NCBI RefSeq assembly: GCF_900465055.1
Contig: NZ_LS483250.1
Coordinates: 3,906,001 to 3,970,000, forward strand
Direction of reading: 5' to 3'
DNA from: Moritella yayanosii
Lineage (GTDB): Bacteria > Pseudomonadota > Gammaproteobacteria > Enterobacterales > Moritellaceae
Length of the DNA stretch: 64,000 bases
Made by a program: the position numbers and the translations under genes. The notes below the pieces were generated by a model. That model searched no databases, had not been told where the DNA came from, and saw nothing but the letters and a program-made list of their open reading frames with translations. Positions 62,723-64,000 of this stretch are shown one piece after another. Positions within the stretch are counted from its first letter, which is position 1. The number at the start of each line of letters is the position of its first letter.

Positions 62723-63673
62723 ATGACTAAAAAAACTGCCTCATTGCATCCCCGTAATCCACATCAGGGACGTTATGATTTAACCGCCTTAGTTAAAACA
62801 TACCCAGCGTTAAAAGCGTTCATAACGCTAAATCCTAGTGGAGAAGATACGGTCGATTTTAGTGATGATAAAGCCGTCATTTGCTTGAACAGTGCATTGT
62901 TAGCCCATTTTTACCAAGTACCAAATTGGCAGATCCCACCGGGTTACTTATGTCCGCCAATCCCAGGGCGTGCGGATTATATTCATTATATTGCCGACTT
63001 GCTGGCAGACATGAATAATGGCGAAGTACCAACCGGTAAACGTGTTAAAGCGTTAGACATTGGTACAGGCGCTAACTGTATTTACCCTATTCTTGGTCAT
63101 CGCAGTTATGGCTGGGGTTTTGTGGGTACCGATATTGATACGGTTGCCGCAAAAACCGCGAATGTGATCGTGCAAGCAAACCCGAGCTTAAGCAAAGCGA
63201 TCAAAATCGTGTTAAAGAAAACGCCAGGCAGTACCTTTAAAGGTGTGATTAAATATAACGACAAATACGCTGTCACGATTTGTAACCCGCCGTTCCATGC
63301 ATCGATGGCGGATGCGGCAGCAGGCACTGAGCGTAAGATTAAAAATCTGCACAAAGGTAAAGCAGCGCCAACCGACACCACTAAGTTGAACTTCGGTGGT
63401 CAGCATTCTGAACTTTGGTGTGAAGGTGGCGAACTACGCTTTGTCAAAGACATGGCGAAAGAAAGTAAAGATTTCACGGCGCAAGTATGTTGGTTTACCA
63501 GTCTTATCTCAAAAGGTGAGCATATCGAAGAGCTTGAACAGTATTTACAAGGACTTGGCGTAAAACAAATCCGTGTGATCCCGATGTCGCAAGGCCAGAA
63601 AGTCAGTCGTATATTAGCGTGGAGCTTTATGGATACTGATGAGCAACAACAATGGGCTGCCGATAATTGGTAG
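62723..63673 (+). CDS. rlmF: 23S rRNA m6A1618 methyltransferase
   Basis: A 316-residue SAM-dependent N6-adenine methyltransferase (YbiN) that modifies A1618 of 23S rRNA. NPHQGRYDLTALVKTYPALKAFI (12-34) is the family signature, with IPPGYLCPPIPGRADYIHYIADLL, the SAM motif LDIGTGANCIY (111-121) and the catalytic NPPF (188-191). The length is normal. It lies 75 bases after hrpB and ends in a strong hairpin terminator. Confidence 0.96.
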   Translation: MTKKTASLHPRNPHQGRYDLTALVKTYPALKAFITLNPSGEDTVDFSDDKAVICLNSALLAHFYQVPNWQIPPGYLCPPIPGRADYIHYIADLLADMNNGEVPTGKRVKALDIGTGANCIYPILGHRSYGWGFVGTDIDTVAAKTANVIVQANPSLSKAIKIVLKKTPGSTFKGVIKYNDKYAVTICNPPFHASMADAAAGTERKIKNLHKGKAAPTDTTKLNFGGQHSELWCEGGELRFVKDMAKESKDFTAQVCWFTSLISKGEHIEELEQYLQGLGVKQIRVIPMSQGQKVSRILAWSFMDTDEQQQWAADNW

Positions 63674-63738
63674 AAAACATGGGTAAGGGTACTGGTAAAA
63701 CACACGGGTAGTCGGCGTTATATTTAGGTAGATTAATA

Positions 63739-63764
63739 CGGCAAGCATCGCGCTTGCCGTTTTT
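63739..63764 (+). terminator. Intrinsic terminator after rlmF
   Basis: CGGCAAGC (63739-63746) and GCTTGCCG (63752-63759) form an 8-bp stem with a five-base loop followed by five T. It lies 16 bases before the next start codon. Confidence 0.85.
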
Positions 63765-63779
63765 ATATCAGAGGATAAA

Positions 63780-64000
63780 ATGATGTTGGTATGGCTAGGT
63801 TACAGTTATTTGGTATTGAGCATTATTACCTTGCTGGTATATGGAAAAGATAAATGGGCAGCGACACGACAGGTATGGCGTACACCAGAGCGTACATTGC
63901 ACTTGTTGGCGCTGTTCGGTGGTTGGCCGGGTGCGCTCGTCGGACAAAAACTGTTTTCTCATAAAAAAAGTAAAATAAGCTTCAAACGTATTTTTTGGTT
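63780..64000 (+). CDS. DUF1294 membrane protein (3' end beyond window)
   Basis: An open frame from ATG 63780 (a second ATG follows directly) runs to the window edge, 73 codons. GAGG lies five bases upstream. Two hydrophobic segments flank VYGKDKWAATRQVWRTPERTLHLLALFGGWPGALVGQKLFSHKKSK, the core pattern of DUF1294 proteins. The family is small (about 80-90 residues in its short form), so only a few residues are probably missing. Function unknown; inner-membrane location is likely. Confidence 0.85.
   Translation, partial: MMLVWLGYSYLVLSIITLLVYGKDKWAATRQVWRTPERTLHLLALFGGWPGALVGQKLFSHKKSKISFKRIFW

Noticed and set aside
1-64000. tRNA, rRNA, CRISPR, phage or integrase features
   Set aside because: None could be recognised by reading both strands; a covariance-model scan would be needed to exclude small RNAs.

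Overview
The window reads as chromosomal DNA of a marine, cold-water type gammaproteobacterium. Gene content, gene order and AT-leaning intergenic DNA fit Moritella or a close relative (Alteromonadales), but this is inference from synteny and protein style, not from a marker gene. Two gene blocks match the Escherichia coli order: metK-sprT-endA-rsmE-gshB-yqgE-ruvX and panC-panB-folK-pcnB-gluQ-dksA-sfsA...hrpB. No rRNA, tRNA, CRISPR array, prophage or classical insertion sequence was seen.

Region 1 (about 1.5-26.5 kb) is a nearly complete adenosylcobalamin factory. A leftward unit (cobD-cbiB-cobC) diverges from a long rightward unit: cbtB-cbtA (cobalt import), a fused ChlI/ChlD-type chelatase ATPase, cbiA, a NiCoT-like transporter, cbiD, cbiJ, cbiC, cbiET, cbiL, cbiG, cbiH, cbiF. 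A leftward cbiX then faces away from a second rightward unit: cobW, cobN, cobT, cobS, cobU, a second cobC, cobO. The ring-contraction genes are of the anaerobic (cobalt-early) type, yet a CobN chelatase with an AAA+/VWA partner, typical of the cobalt-late route, sits beside them. cbiP/cobQ (cobyric acid synthase) and the uroporphyrinogen methylase are not in the window. No B12 riboswitch was recognised.

Region 2 (26.5-33.6 kb) holds two EamA-type exporters, a secreted protein with a 3D/MltA-like C-terminus, isocitrate lyase (aceA) divergent from a LysR regulator, and a small NAD(P)-binding protein.

Region 3 (33.6-46.8 kb) is the conserved rsmE-gshB-yqgE-ruvX and endA-sprT-metK neighbourhood, split by an accessory insert: dsdA-dsdC (D-serine breakdown), a proline iminopeptidase-like hydrolase, a LysE exporter with a divergent LysR regulator, and a yefM-yoeB toxin-antitoxin pair. 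metK is preceded by a clear tandem MetJ operator.

Region 4 (46.8-64 kb) has a YfaZ-like porin, a ClC-type chloride/proton antiporter, transketolase, then the leftward pantothenate/RNA-processing block (dksA, gluQ, pcnB, folK, panB, panC, panD), sfsA, an unknown secreted protein, and rightward hrpB, rlmF and a DUF1294 membrane protein cut by the window edge.

The most notable items are: (i) a family of repeats with 24-bp terminal inverted repeats (complete copy at 47015-47278, half copy at 38719-38865, two minimal copies), whose internal hairpin shows compensatory base changes between copies; (ii) pcnB, whose true start appears to be an ATT codon 77 codons upstream of the first ordinary start; (iii) the hybrid cobalt-early/cobalt-late cobalamin locus with several His-rich metal-handling proteins and a shortened CbiG.
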